Assembly (NCBI GenBank): GCA_943737045.1
Contig: CALSFV010000293.1
Coordinates: 1-64,000 of the forward strand
DNA: 64,000 bases
Source of the DNA: Parapristionchus giblindavisi
Taxonomy: Eukaryota > Nematoda > Chromadorea > Rhabditida > Diplogasteridae
Direction of reading: 5' to 3'
A program made the position numbers and the translations under genes. Shown in pieces: positions 33,226 to 45,524 of this stretch. Each line of letters begins with the position of its first letter. The stretch's first letter is position 1. The notes beneath the pieces are model-generated. The model was not told where the DNA came from. It ran no database searches and saw only the letters and a program-made list of their open reading frames with translations.

Positions 33226-33239
33226 AGTTCGAATTACAA

Positions 33240-35030
33240 AAAGATAGAGGATCAAACTGCAAAAGGTAGAAGTTGAAACGTGTATAGTGTTCCTATCTCA
33301 ATAATCCATATTTAAATTTGCAAGATGTGTCGACAAAAATCGATGTTATATTTTGACAAAATTCAGCCATATATTGAATTTGTCATTCCGACAAGTAAAA
33401 AATCAGCTATATGTGATGTAATGATAGCCGGTGGACTAATTGTTTAATTATTTTTTTCTTATAATTTTCCGTAGGTGCGCCTGGTAGGGATAATAATTTA
33501 AAGATCATTGCAACTCTAGGATCCGGCAATCGATTTTCATTACCATGAGAATATGCTGATAGTGAGTACTTTAAAGATCTGTCATAATCCTTATTTGGTA
33601 GAAACGAATCAAATTTCGAATTACTTTTCGGGATAATAAATTCTCGCGAAACATGTTTCTGACTGGCGCTTGTCAGTTTCTTTAACAGACCTATCTATAA
33701 TTCAAATTCTGCTCTGACTCTCAAATTATAATAAAAACAATCGGGTTGGATATAGTGCAGGCCGATTGATTGATTCTAAGGAAATCTGTCAATCGAGAGG
33801 CTAAGAGAACAAGGGATTTTGATTTAGAGAGAAACTGAGAGGAACAAAAACGGAGGAGTTGAGGGTAGAGAACTATTGGGGAAAATATTTAAAAGATCTG
33901 ACGTAAAATAAAAGATCTATTTCCTACACATACAGTACAATTGTTGATTGGCTTTCCAGGCAAAACCCAGAAAAGTAGAGAATACTACGTAATGTCTTCT
34001 AATGAGGAAATTATGATATCTTTGTACAGACAAGTCAGTTCAATTGAATATCTCGGTCTACACGAACATATGTAATAGATTTAGATGAAATAAGATTCCG
34101 AGAAGTGATTTGGCATCTATGATACAATAATATCAATAATAACCGTGATATTCGAACTTGATCAATATATAGATTATAATTATCCATGACATGACAGTGT
34201 ATCATAATGATTCGATTATATTTCATAACAATTATTTTCATAACAAATATGGAACTCGATTCATTACTATCTATATATTGTGTTGGAAGTACGAGAGACG
34301 GTGATGCATTTTTTCATCGCCACTGGCAACGATTCGCCAGTCGGAATCATGTTTCGCCTATACTTATTATCTTGAAGAGGAATACGAAATTTAATCCTTT
34401 CTACATCACTGTATGTGAGAAAAATCAATTATATATAGTGTCGTGCAAAAGTATATCAAAAATAAATAAATGAAAGGAAGAAAAACATCGAAAACGAAGC
34501 GAAGAGCTATCTCCTCATAGGATATCGGATGATTTCCTACACATACAGTACAATTGTTGATTGACTTCCTGACAAAACCTAAAAAAGTAGAGAATACTAC
34601 ATAATGACTTCGAATGACGAGATTATGATATCTTTGTCCAGATAACTAACAAGTTTAATTGAATATCTCGGTCAACACGACCATAATAAATATAGGTGAA
34701 ACAAGATTCCGACATGTGACTTGGCATCTATTTATTTACAAAATAGAGAAAATAAATATTTCATCTGCTATATCTTTCTTATTACATTATCAACATGCTT
34801 GTTAGCATCTACGCTTGTATGAATATTGATTTTTATATGTATGTTCTTTATTATTGATTTTATTTCGTTGAAGAGTACAAAAAATTAAAGTCTTATATTT
34901 TCGTTCTTTTTACCTGTGGGAAACAAGTTTTGATTGCATTTATTAGCGCACATCGGAGTTCGAAGTTCAATCGCTGACTAATATCGAGATAAAACCCGAA
35001 AATAGAGAATAATAATGGCGAGATTATGAT
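33240..35030. other. Repeat-rich non-coding DNA (two R1 copies)
   Basis: R1 copies at 33915-34410 and 34530-34725; 33300-33900 is paralogous to 61400-62030. No gene seen. Confidence 0.7.
33915..34410. repeat. Dispersed repeat R1 copy
   Basis: Contains AGTACGAGAGACGGTGATGC and AATCATGTTTCGCCTATACT. Confidence 0.85.
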
Positions 35031-35036
35031 ATATCA

Positions 35037-35285
35037 CGGGTCTCCTGTAAAAGTGTAGCAACGCTTGCCACTAGGAAAAAATATTTGTCTCCGATTTCGA
35101 TGAAAGTCCTATGGTAGATGTGGTTGGGGTCATGGGAAGGCATAGCTACTTGATTGGGCCAAAATCGCAGATTATCGATTTTTGTGACCTACCACATAAA
35201 CGATCATAACTCGGTCAATTTTGATCGTACAGTGCCGGACATCTGTCATTCGAACCGTATTCCAAAGACCTCCAAAACGTTAGAT
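35037..35285. mobile_element. Fragment of element F left end
   Basis: CACGGGTCTCCTGTAAAAGT followed by the same outer sequence as 29266-29510, then broken off. Confidence 0.8.
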
Positions 35286-35289
35286 GGTC

Positions 35290-35800
35290 GGTGGTAGACA
35301 GTGTGAGTCAGTGGGAATGAGTTAGAGAGTGAGAAGAAGAAGAAGAAGAAGGTTTAGAAAAGGAAACCATGTAAAAATAATGAAACACTACACAGTGCAC
35401 GCATAGTGTCGTGCAAGTTCGAGTACCGGGAAAAAATTGAGACAAAAAAGGTTTGATGAGAGCAGAAACACTGATAGTGACAGATAGGGGACGATTGGAG
35501 AAGTAAAGGGACGATAGGTGAGAAATCGCTATGATCAAAAACACTTAATGATGAATTCAAGGAAAGCAATAAGAATTTACAAATGCCGAATTTACTATTT
35601 TCATGCCGAAATATGCCGTGGAAAAATCAGCATATGATGTAAGACGAAAATATACTCAAGCCGGACGAGAAAAAAGGAGAGATTGTGTAAAATGTGGAGA
35701 GCAGAGAGCGAGGTAAGAAATGGTTTGAAACAATGATTAGACAGGAAAAAATCTAAAACTAATAATAGTGATGAACCACACGGGCTACTCCCAAACAGGG
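35290..35800. repeat. Unit segment repeated at 48362-48840
   Basis: GACAGTGTGAGTCAGTGGGA, an AGA triplet run and AAACACTACACAGTGCACGC occur in both. This fixes the register of units 1 and 2. Confidence 0.9.
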
Positions 35801-35805
35801 TTGGG

Positions 35806-36190
35806 ATTTAACGTTAATGGTTTTAACGGATTTAACGGTATTCATCAGTTAAATTAATTTTTAACGGAATCCGTTAAAATATTTCCGTTAAATCCGTTAA
35901 AAATAAATTTACTATTTTGAAGTAAAAAGGTAGAAAACATGCAATATCAATATGTTCTATGCTTTTAAAATTTATTTTTCGAATACTCCGTTCTCACTAT
36001 AGCGTTATACAAGTACTATATTCCAATTGATTATCGAAAGCTCTTCGCTTTCGTCAACGGCTCTACATCTGTAGTTTTCGCATTTTTCGCGTAATGCCTT
36101 ATATTGATTATTTCAGTTTGTTTTCGGAAATGTACTGTTAATACTCCTAGTATTGAATGATAAAAATGGTTAAATATTTTTTAAAGAATT
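35806..36190. mobile_element. hAT-type element, 3'-truncated copy
   Basis: Starts CAGGGTTGGGATTTAACG like 28081 but lacks the right end. The paralogous site at 48845 has no insertion. Confidence 0.85.
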
Positions 36191-36461
36191 TAAATGATTT
36201 GAGGCTAGTACATTAATCTTTTTCAGCAGAAGAGTCAGATGCAGAGGAAAATAACAGAGGAATCATAATAGCAGGATTTATGATTAACACGCTACTCCAG
36301 TCATGTTAACTGCTATTCAAGCGGTTCGCCCACACAAAGACCGAACATTGCAAACGGTTGATTATGATTAGTATTCCCTTTGTTCATTGTGTTTCACTTG
36401 GCACATTAGAAGGGTGAAATGCTTGAAGCGAATGGACCCATTAATGATGGAGGCCCTCGAA

Positions 36462-36715
36462 TGTCTATGCAAATGTGTAACATATCAGTTATTCAAAGGC
36501 TAAATGATATGCAAGAAAATAGAACTTACATTCGTGCATCCATTTGTGTGTTAAATGCGCTGTCTAGTAAGCGCAACCTCGCGGGTTCGAAACCTATTGC
36601 CAAACTTTCTTATTTTCAAAATTTCGCGCCTTTGCCTGTACATCAAGTACGATTCATTCATGATTCTAGCGATCAATAAGCTAAATTAGCATAAACTAAT
36701 TCATGTAAGGTATGC
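36462..36715 (+). ncRNA. SINE-like repeat with tRNA-type B box, copy 2
   Basis: B box GGGTTCGAAACC at about 36583-36594; the body matches 31735-31985. Confidence 0.6.
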
Positions 36716-36785
36716 AGAATAACTTTTGCTATTTTTCTGTCCTCACAGTTTGTTCTCGAAAATGTTGCTCGGACACCACCTTTAA

Positions 36786-36894
36786 ACACCCTGAGCTAAT
36801 TTGACTGTCCTCATGGGCGATACACTCTCGAAGATAAAGAAAGCGAGAGGGTGTGGCTAGAGCGGAGAGTTTTAAACATGCCTGAGGTGTCACT
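36786..36894. mobile_element. TTAA MITE family 1 copy
   Basis: TTAA at 36782-36785 and 36895-36898; hairpin with GATAAAGAAAGCGAGAGGGT. Confidence 0.85.
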
Positions 36895-36959
36895 TTAAAT
36901 TCACGAAAAATTCAATAAACATTGCTTTGATAGATTCATGTTCAAAACCATTTTGATTT

Positions 36960-37620
36960 AAAAAAATTCTTCATCACAAAATGTACACAGTCATGGACAA
37001 CATTTTTTCGGGCCTTCTAAAGGATGGAAAAATGCCAAACGAAGAACAAAATCCGACAATCTTGGAAAACCAAAATGTGATGTAAAAACTCTCCAGCCTA
37101 GATCCCTGTTCATGAAGCATAACCGTTTGTCAACAAAGATGACATTGCCAACACTTTACGGGTGATTTTTTGTCAAACGCCTCCAATACATGAGATGAGA
37201 AGTTCGTCATACAATACTTTTCTCAAGCAAAATGTTTCTGCGAAATGTTTCACACTCTTATACATCATAATCATTTTCAGTGACCACTTTAGGGCGTGGC
37301 AAGAATGGCTGAGCTTCGGATTACTTTGGGTGCCAAGAGATTTTCTGGCCATTTCTTAACTTTCAAACTGATAATACTACACTTTCTGGTAAACGATCAA
37401 AATCATGCAAACCAAAGGGTACACTAAATTTTGTGAATAAATATTTATTATAATAGAAATTTTGAAATTAGAAATCTTTGTAATCTTTGCATCATGTGTT
37501 TGCTGCATTCGGTTGTAAGCCGTTCTTCCCTCGTCGAGTCAAAAGAAACACCGAAAGTTACGAAAGTTGTAGAATGTTAAATGACTTTGAATTGGAGATT
37601 CATTTATTCTCTTCTTAGCT
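36960..37620. other. Unit DNA without genes
   Basis: Closely matches 50800-51950 apart from the fold-back insertion there. Nothing coding seen. Confidence 0.7.
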
Positions 37621-37960
37621 TTTAAGCTAAAATTGAATATCTCGGTCTACACGAGCATAATGAATATAGGTGAAACAAGATTCCGACAAGTGACTTGGAT
37701 ATCTATGATACAATAATAACAATAATAACCGTGATAATCGAACTTGGTAAATAAATAGATTGTGATTATCCAAGGCATGACAGTGTATCATAATGATTCG
37801 ATTATATTGTCGTGAAAATATGGAACTCGTTTCATTACTCGTGTTGGACTACTTCTATAAGTAGGAGAACATTTTTCCATCGCCAGTCGGAATCATGTTT
37901 CGCCTATATATTTTATCTTGAGAAGGAATACGAAATTTTATTACGTATTCTTCTTGAGTA
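37620..37960. repeat. Dispersed repeat R1 copy (unit 1/2 border)
   Basis: Carries the GATTCCGACAAGTGACTTGG motif where unit copies join. Confidence 0.8.
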
Positions 37961-38497
37961 ACAATAAATGAATAATATGGAACCTATCAATAAAAAAAAA
38001 CAATATTCAGCTGCTAAAAAACCTAAAATGCTAAAATGATAAGATGCTAAAGAGCCAATAATGGCAATGAGATTATGAGATTCGAGTGATCAAGTCACTG
38101 CCGATTCCCCTTTCGGTAGCCTTGATGGGACGTCCAATGATGTATGTGCAAATCGGTAGAAAACTTTTGAGGTAACGCTAGGTCATATATGCTCCTTAAT
38201 TTGTCACGTATCTTTGCACTGGCTGATGAATGATTGGGTTACTTTAAAATGAAAATTGCACAGCGATTTACATAATTCGAGGAACCCATCGTTTTCAGTG
38301 CAGTCTCTCATATCTTCTTGTCCCTCGCTTTCATCACTTCTATTCTTCATTTTCGACCACTTCATTCTACTCCTCTTCACTACTCATGAACGGTCCAAAG
38401 AAGTCAGAGGTGACTATGCTCTTTCTCGTTGTCTGACTCTCTCGTTTCACGTGTTCTCTCGTCATTTTTCTAACCTCCCAGACCTTACAGGGCTTAA

Positions 38498-38607
38498 AGG
38501 CACACCCCAAGGTAATCTTACTATCCACTCTGGTCACAATCTCGCAAACAACGACAGCGAGAGAGTGTTGCCAGAGCGGAGATCTTCACAGTAGCTCGGG
38601 TGTGCTT
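38498..38607. mobile_element. TTAA MITE family 1 copy in PTP copy 3 intron 1
   Basis: TTAA at 38494-38497 and 38608-38611; textbook hairpin. Confidence 0.92.
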
Positions 38608-39675
38608 TTAAGTCACTGGTCTATTCAAAGCGCATGTACTCTTCTTGTCCTAGAACAAAATGTTTACCAAATGAAGATACTAATATACTATTTCAGGCCA
38701 AACCTAAAAAGAAACCAACCAAGGTTCGGAGCAAGACACTGGTTACCATGATCCCAACCCTACCGTAATCATACGATCTTCCGTTCAGGACTCTGGCACG
38801 ATCATGAAGCCGAAGACGGTAGTCGCCAGAAAATCCAACGCTGGCAACACACCTCCACGTGTTCAGAAGAAGCCTGTTACGCGTGAGCCCAACCTCTTTT
38901 GTAGCACAACGTACATGCTTATCGGTTGTAGGTCGCACTGCCCCATCGACCAATGGCCCTAAGGCTGCAGCTACGCCTGTCACACCAAGAACAACGAATT
39001 CCACACCCGCAAAAACGCCACAAGTGAAACAAGTAAGAATTGGTAGATCAAACGAATATTGATCGATTCATTGATTAGTCAATGCTGTAGATTTAGTTGA
39101 CACTGTGCGATACTGTAGATAGTTGTTTTTGAAATTGAAAACCACCGCTCTACGACTTTTGCAACGCGTGTAATGAGCAAAATAGAATTAATTTAATTTA
39201 ATTAATTTGTTAAAGTTCACATTGTATAATTGTAAATCTAATGTGCATGCAAACTTGTACATTATAACCTATTCATTGATCGCATATAGTCTTGCTACTT
39301 TGCAGCAACCTCTGCAGCCCGTCAAGTCTGTGGATAGTTTGGATATGATCGCAACCGCGATCGGAGAGAACTCCACACCCAGCGAATTTGACTGCCTGGA
39401 GACCCACGCGCAGAAGGAAACGCAGAAGAAGGAGGTAGAGAAGAGGAAGAGGGAAAAGGAGAAGAAAGCAAGAGAAAAACAGTGGAATAAACCGAATCAG
39501 AATAAGGATCGAACGGAAAAGGTAGCTCTAGCTCTGTCCACTTTTGAGACGATCTGGGCTTCTGGAGTAGTGCCGGTATTCCAAATAGCTCTTGCATCAA
39601 TCATTAATCATTACTCGTGTATGTAGCATTACGAATTGCTTGATATCCTCTGATATTCACTTTTATTCCCCTTAA

Positions 39676-39793
39676 TGGGGAAAGGAACAACCCAAGCTAA
39701 TTTGACTCTCCGCTCTGGCAACACTCGCATACAAAGATAGTGAGAGATGGTGGCGCGAGCGGAGAGTCAATTTTACTTTAGGATGTCGCTTCA
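39676..39793. mobile_element. TTAA MITE family 1 copy in PTP copy 3 intron 5
   Basis: TTAA at 39672-39675; CTCCGCTCTGGCAACACTCG and GCGCGAGCGGAGAG arms. Confidence 0.85.
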
Positions 39794-41051
39794 ATGATTA
39801 GTGGTAATTACTGCTAATTGTAAGTGGTTATTATTATAGGTACGAAAGGAAAAGGCTGATAAAGAACGTAAAGAGAAAGAAAGGATGGAGGCAGAAAGGA
39901 AACAGGCTGAGGAAAGGAAAGAGCAAGAACGAAGAGAAATGGAGAGGAAACAAGCAGAGGAGAAGAAGATGGCTGAAGCCAGAGCATTACAGGAGAAGGA
40001 GAAGGCGGAGAAATTAAAGGCCATGGAAAGGTACGCGGGTTTTGGGAGCAGTGCTTTGACGGCATAAGTGACATGGTTTTCGGGCGCAGAAGCATAGTAC
40101 TTGTGTTTTTGGCGATCATGCGCTTCGATATCTGTGATCTTTGATCTTCTCTTTCAGTGAGTTGGACCCGAAGAAAAGGGCGGAAGAGGAGAACAAGGAA
40201 GGACATGGCACTATCACTGCTACGTTTGATCAATTTCTTCTAAAACTCGGTTTGATCTTTGATCTTTGGCGATTCTTGATCCTTAAAATCCTTCAGCCGA
40301 GAAGGGCTGGACTTCAATCTCCGAAGAGTTCAAGGTCGGATACAAGATGGTACGATTGAAGGAAATCATCATTGATCTTTGATCTTCTGTTTGCAGAATC
40401 CTGAAGTCAATCGTGACACTCGATACGTCATCAACTTCAATGTGCCACCGGACGGGGACTTCTACGACGCAAATCGTGTCGAAGTCGTCGGAGTCGATAA
40501 CAAATTCATCATAGCCACGGTAATCATTCCTTATTTGCACATGGTAGAAATTACGGTAATACTCTAGAAGCGGACGCGGAGCCTGAAAAACGCGCGCTCT
40601 GCCACCGCACACTTTACACCTTGGGCCGCACACTTTACACCTAAAAACTGCGCGCGCTGTTCTCTCCTCGTTCTAGCTCCGTCCAATTCGATAAATAAAT
40701 ATCCGATGAATTCATTTTTTAACTAATGAAATTCAGGCGCCGACAAATGACAATGCAAGTCGCGAAACCTTCTGGCGAATGGTATATGATGTAAGCAATT
40801 GATCTTTGATCTTTGTTCAATCGAAGTAATTTTAGTCGAGCGTCTCTTCCATATTTTACCTGGAGAACTATGACGCCGATAGAAAAGGTTACTAAATCCC
40901 GGTTGCCATTCCGGACCCGCTATGGTTCTGATTTTCAGATCATTTTGTGCCGTGGAATCCGCTCGACTCGAAAGATTACGGTAAAATGACGGTTATGAAC
41001 AAGAAGGTCACAGGGGAGGGAAGGTGTAATATAATATGTAGAAGATATTGA

Positions 41052-41445
41052 GCAAATAAAAAACCTACCTGGGCCATGGGAAAATAGTGAGAATTAATTT
41101 AATGTAAATTTTTTTTCGAAAATTCCCAAATTCCAGCCTTCGTTGACCGTTCATCAAAAAACTCACCTTGACAATAGTTTCTTAGAATTCCCTAAGGACT
41201 CCCGAATCGATTGGGTTCGAAATAAACTTTTTAGGAAAAGGCGCCAAATCGTTGTGTGGTCACCTCCTGAAGCGAATTTTCAATTGGAAGAAATTTTCAA
41301 GTACCAGTGAACTACACTCATGGAGCCTGAAATTATCACACATAAAACAGAAAAATTCATTTTTCATCGATACCGCACCTATGTGGATTTTCACAGATAG
41401 CGTGTTATAAGGGATTCAATCGATCGATATAAATCAATAATCGAT
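41052..41445. other. Unassigned DNA after the truncation point
   Basis: Not homologous to units 1 or 3. No supported gene; it is probably 3' flank of the orphan exon at 41446-41568. Confidence 0.5.
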
Positions 41446-41568
41446 CTACTTCTTGACGGCTCTCAGATTCTTTCCCTCGTGGTCGGAAGCGATAATGTAA
41501 CCGTATTGATTATCATCAATAGACACGGGTCTTGCATTCTTGCTTGTAGACAGAATTCCCCTGATATC
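41446..41568 (-). pseudogene. Orphan 3'-terminal exon of an unknown gene
   Basis: Minus-strand exon with a good acceptor (ATATTACAG) encodes DIRGILSTSKNARPVSIDD, NQYGYIIASDHEGKNLRAVKK and TAG. The spacing P-x-x-I-D-D ... GYIIASD ... N-x-R resembles one blade of an NHL-type beta-propeller, but this is only a pattern impression. Immediately upstream on this strand is a LINE fragment, then an FGF fragment in the opposite direction, so the rest of the gene is missing. Confidence 0.5.
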
Positions 41569-41586
41569 CTGTAATATATTGATTAG

Positions 41587-42450
41587 CTACCGTAACCAAT
41601 CGATTTGGATACAGTAAGAGCCCTGCGGTACGCCACTACTGACTAGGTGAGAATCGGACAGTTTATCTTTAACTCGAACTTGAAATGATCTATTGGAAAG
41701 ATAATCCGAGATCCAGTTAATGGTTTTCATTGAAATGCCAATTGTACTGAGTTTACAAATTAGTTTTGGATGGGATACACTATCAAAGGCTTTTGCGAAG
41801 TCAAAATAGATAACATCAACTGTTTTTCCACTGCTAAGTGCGGCAGTCCAATGCTCTAGAACTTCCAGCATCTGTAGTTCTCGTGAACGATTCTTTCTGA
41901 ATCCGTATTGTTCATCAGGGAATATATCGAGTGATTCACAGTGAGATATTATGGGCCTACTTAAGATGCGTTCGAATAAACGACAGAAAAATGATGTAAT
42001 CGAAATCGGCCTATAATTGGAAGGGTTGGAGTAGGGTGGGGATTTCTTAACAGCAGTAACTATTGAGTGTTTCCATTTTGAAGGGACTGTCCCTGAATCA
42101 AATGAACTTTTGAATATAATCTCTAAGGGCTCGGCAATGGGAACAGCCATTCTCTTTATAAATGAAAGATCAATATTTTCCGGGGTTTTACAGGAAGACT
42201 TCTTCCATTTTTCAATAAGTGCACATATTTCGTGCCTACGGAAGGTAGGTTCTTCATAATTGCCATGGTTTATAATCTGGGGTGGAGATGGAATGATTCC
42301 GTTATCAATAGCGTAGACATCAGAAAATGTATTAGCAAGGAGATTTGCCTTGCCAAGATCTGTAAGTATGGCTATTCCATTTTGATCAGTTAGGCCCTCC
42401 ACTCCTTTTTGAGTATTTGAACATCTTTTCATATATTTGAAGAACTTATA
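41587..42450 (-). pseudogene. LINE reverse-transcriptase fragment (second LINE family)
   Basis: Open frame with KFFKYMKRC, NYRPISITSFFCRLFERIL, YGFRKNRS, FDFAKAFDSVSHPKL and SSGVPQGS, then an abrupt switch to unrelated codons at about 41614. It lacks the YADD box and endonuclease. It is clearly CR1/jockey-like but a different family from the 8.3 kb LINE. It abuts the truncated FGF exon on the right. Confidence 0.85.
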
Positions 42451-42924
42451 GAGATATATTTGTATGAACGAAAATCAGAGGATAACGACAAAGGTATAAG
42501 ATGATAGTCCTTTTACCCCTTAGAATAAACGTTACAATTTAATCTTTGGAATTTTGTGAAAACCCAGGAAAGTGGATAATCCATAAATTGAAGTTTTTCA
42601 TGGAAATGTCTCTCTATAGTCCTAGGTAATTTACATAATTTTATAAATAGTGCATACAATTTAATACATATAATAAATATAATAATACATATAATTTATA
42701 AATAATTTACATGTATTTCATAAACAATCACTTTTTTATCATAATTTTCGCACTCTGTAGTACAGAGTCTGTACATATGTTGCATATAAAATTGAGCGAG
42801 AAAAGTCTGTGCCCATATCTCGTTTTGAGCGCTTTTTGCATCTGAAATTATCCATCCGAATACGAGTGAATTGTGATTAATGTTTGGTGTATATGGGCAA
42901 AGTGAAAGTAGGGGAAATACTTGT

Positions 42925-43030
42925 ACCAGAGGGAGAGGGAGAAGGAGAGAGAGGGGAGAGGGAGAGAGGGAGATGGAGAGAGGGAGAGAGGGAGAGGGAG
43001 AGAGGGAGGAGGAAAGGGAGAGGGGGATGA
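42925..43030. repeat. GGGAGA tract, counterpart of the 1 kb array
   Basis: About 105 bp of imperfect GGGAGA at the inverted position of 1100-2066. Confidence 0.9.
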
Positions 43031-43113
43031 AGGCAAGAAATTGTCTTGATTGATCACAGAGGAGGGATAAATTGTCGCCGGGGAAGAAAAGAACGACAAA
43101 AAGGTGTCGCCCC

Positions 43114-43127
43114 GCTAGCCCTCTCTC

Positions 43128-43158
<31 letters not shown>

Positions 43159-43285
43159 CTCTCTCTCTCCTCTCTCTCCTCCCTCCCTCCCTCTATCTCT
43201 CCCTGTCCCTCTCCATCTCTCTCCCTCTCTCCCTCCCCCCTCTCTCCCTCTCCTTCTCCCTCTCCTTCTCCCTCTCCTTCTCTTC
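43114..43285. repeat. CCCTCT tract, counterpart of 905-1018
   Basis: Imperfect CCCTCT/CTCCTT array in the FGF intron. Confidence 0.9.
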
Positions 43286-43496
43286 TATCTCAAGGTAGAT
43301 GAAAAAGTTGATGAGGGAGAGGGAGTTATGAGTGGAAAAGGAGGAATCAATTAGGGGAGTTAACGGGGAAAACTTTACTGGGCTCTGTGATCATAAGAGG
43401 GATTGCTATACTTGTAATGTAATTCAAATTAGCTTCTTCTTACCAGTACAAGACCAAATTGATACACAAGACCGTCGCGTGTATTCTGACAATTAA

Positions 43497-43612
43497 AGAC
43501 ACACTACCTATTTTGAAACTCTCCGTTCTGGAAACACCCTGTCGCTTTCTTTGTTTGCGAGAGTGTTGCCAGAGCTGATATTAAAATAGCTCGGGTGTGA
43601 CTATAAGGGTCT
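43497..43612. mobile_element. TTAA MITE family 1 copy in FGF intron
   Basis: TTAA at 43493-43496; ACTCTCCGTTCTGGAAACAC arm. Probably the same insertion as 568-684 in the left copy. Confidence 0.75.
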
Positions 43613-43680
43613 CACTATTTCTCATACCTCCTCTGTGACTATAATATGTAGAGTTCTATTAAAAATGATTTCAACGATAC

Positions 43681-43787
43681 AAGCATACATATTTGAAACT
43701 CTCTGCTCTGGCCACACTCTCGCGTTCTTTGTCTACGAGAGATTATTGCCAATGCGAAGAGTGAAATTAGCTTGGGATGTGCCTTTA
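43681..43787. mobile_element. TTAA MITE family 1 copy in FGF intron
   Basis: ACTCTCTGCTCTGGCCACAC core, GGGATGTGCCTTTA end; left end eroded. Confidence 0.75.
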
Positions 43788-44938
43788 CAATAATTCAACT
43801 ATCAAAATATGATTACAGGTGAACGGCGCAGGCGATTCGTGTGCCTTCATTGAACATCCCGATGAGGCCTATCACACACGATTGGAAAGTGTCCGATATC
43901 CTGGAGTGTTTATGGCGTTTAATAAGAAGGTTTGTAGCGGTATTAACATTTAGAACAGTAAATAGGTATTCACATTTAGCGAACAAATTAGTGAAAAAAA
44001 TGTTAAGAAATAAAATGAAATATTGAATGAATGGAATGAGTCTGATTCGTGCGAGATAGACGGATCAGATACACAAAAGATCAAAGATCATCACCAAACC
44101 ATGTAGTATTTATCGATTTCTTTTATACTAGCAGACAAAAGTATATGTTGAGAAACTAGAGCTACATTTATATTTAATTTATTTATATTTATATATATTT
44201 ATCTCTAATAAATATGAATTTATCAATCAATTGATTTTACAGGGTCGCTTCCTCTCAAGAGCCACTGCACGTGCGGATCAGGCACGCTGCGTGCAGTTTA
44301 ATAAGGTATCTTTTATAGAGAATGTCTCATGAGAATCGAACAGCTACTATCGCATTTTATCATATTGTCACAGTCAGTGAGAGGTTTTCCCAAACTGAAA
44401 TTATCAATCTTTTGATCCTTGTGACTCTCATATTCTAACGATTACAACTACAACTCTTTGTTTTACAATATATCATATGTTTATTGTTCTTGAATCTTGA
44501 AGAAATTTTTACTAAATAACGAATATCCCTTTCATCGCACTCCAGATCCAGTGATTTCAATACTTTCTGATCTTGATAAAGTGTAGAAAAATCTGCAAAC
44601 TGAATATTTTAATGAGTAGACCACCATCGATTTTTCAGTTTCAACGCCGTGTCTCCGATTCGGAACATCGTTCGTGCTGTCGTCGTGAGCAACGATGCAA
44701 TCGTGTAGACAGAGACGTAGGGGCGGAGCCTCCGAAGAAAGATGAAGATGGAGTAGATATGAGGATAGGAGTGGATGCGGAGGTGCAGGAGCATCTGACG
44801 AAGATCACGGAACAGATGTGGGTGGTTTGTTCACTTTCTTATGATATTCCGCGCAGATTACATTTATTTAACTTATATTTACGAGTCTTTTGACTCGATG
44901 CCATAAGAATTCACTGGTTTCCCGTTGGTACTGTCGCA

Positions 44939-44944
44939 AAATAA
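44939..44944 (+). terminator. Polyadenylation signal, FGF right copy
   Basis: AATAAA 46 bp after the stop. Confidence 0.5.
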
Positions 44945-45520
44945 ATTGTGCACTTGTCAAAATGGAGTCATTGTTACTCGTAATATCCGTTGTAACATCC
45001 TCCATTATAGTAGTACATTTGGAATGAATTGAAGCGAGAGGAGATGGTATAATAGGACATGCCATAGTAAAGGAATGATGAATGATCAGATATGGAGTAG
45101 AGAGAGGGAGGAGAGGGAGAGGGAGGGAGAGGGAGAGAGAGGATCAATTACTTCCATGGAACACACTTTAACACGATACGATGGATTGACAAGTGATAGG
45201 AGTAGGATGGAATGGAAAGGTAAGAGAGGGACTACACGTGTTGGACCTTTTCCATTTCTGCATATCAGAAAACTGATGTGGAAACGAGAATCTAATATTT
45301 CTATAATTATAAGATAAAAAGCAAGCAGAGACCATTATAGAGATGGACTGTCAAATACAAAACTGATACTGACAGTCAGAAGAGTAGTCAGATAGAAGAC
45401 TGACAGTCAAATATTCGGTCAGACAGAAGATTTACGGACAGAAGAGCGGCCAGACAGAAAACAAATATACAATTATAGATGTGTTATTCATATTAATCAC
45501 ATTAACAATTAGACCACATG
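44945..45520. other. Non-coding, short GA tract and degenerate tandem repeat
   Basis: A GGGAGA run at 45098-45140, and a degenerate ~20-bp tandem around CAGTCAGAAGAGTAGTCAGA at 45355-45465. No gene. Confidence 0.7.
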
Positions 45521-45524
45521 TAAT

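Larger units (their letters stand above)
22980..37640. repeat. Tandem segmental duplication, unit 1 (~14.6 kb)
   Basis: Unit order: R1, PTP-like gene, MITE, hAT element, peptide gene with fold-back element, SINE-like repeat, tubulin-tail remnant, R1, partial fold-back, a further SINE-like copy. PTP starts in successive units are 14,664 and 14,332 bp apart. Confidence 0.85.
38386..41051 (+). pseudogene. PTP-like gene, copy 3: 3'-truncated
   Basis: The same exon series as copy 1 can be followed: 38386-38409, 38697-38723, 38789-38882, 38932-39032, 39306-39521, 39840-40030, 40158-40249, 40297-40349, 40397-40519, 40737-40790, 40836-40887, then 40939 on. Frames stay open and changes are mild (for example MNGPKKSE). 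Homology stops at 41021, after VTGEG. Foreign sequence then adds ten codons to TGA at 41049-41051. The WPE loop, the Cys P-loop and the Q-loop are all absent, so no phosphatase fold could form. Introns keep the TTTGATC heptamers and both MITEs. A truncated N-terminal coiled-coil protein could still be made. Confidence 0.8.
42452..44893 (+). pseudogene. FGF-family gene, right inverted copy, 5'-truncated
   Basis: Exons: 42452-42493 (RYICMNENQRITTK, cut on its left side by the LINE fragment), 43819-43929 ([15 protein letters not shown]...), 44243-44305 ([13 protein letters not shown]...), 44639-44893 (FQRRVSDSEHRSCCRREQRC, then an acidic stretch, stop TGA; an internal donor at 44821 is possible). 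AATAAA follows at 44939-44944. In the exons shared with the left copy, 9 of the 10 nucleotide differences in 43819-43929 and 44243-44305 are synonymous. The N-terminal trefoil strands, signal peptide and promoter are missing, so it is probably dead now despite past constraint. The last exon shows what lies beyond the window edge for the left copy. Confidence 0.75.
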
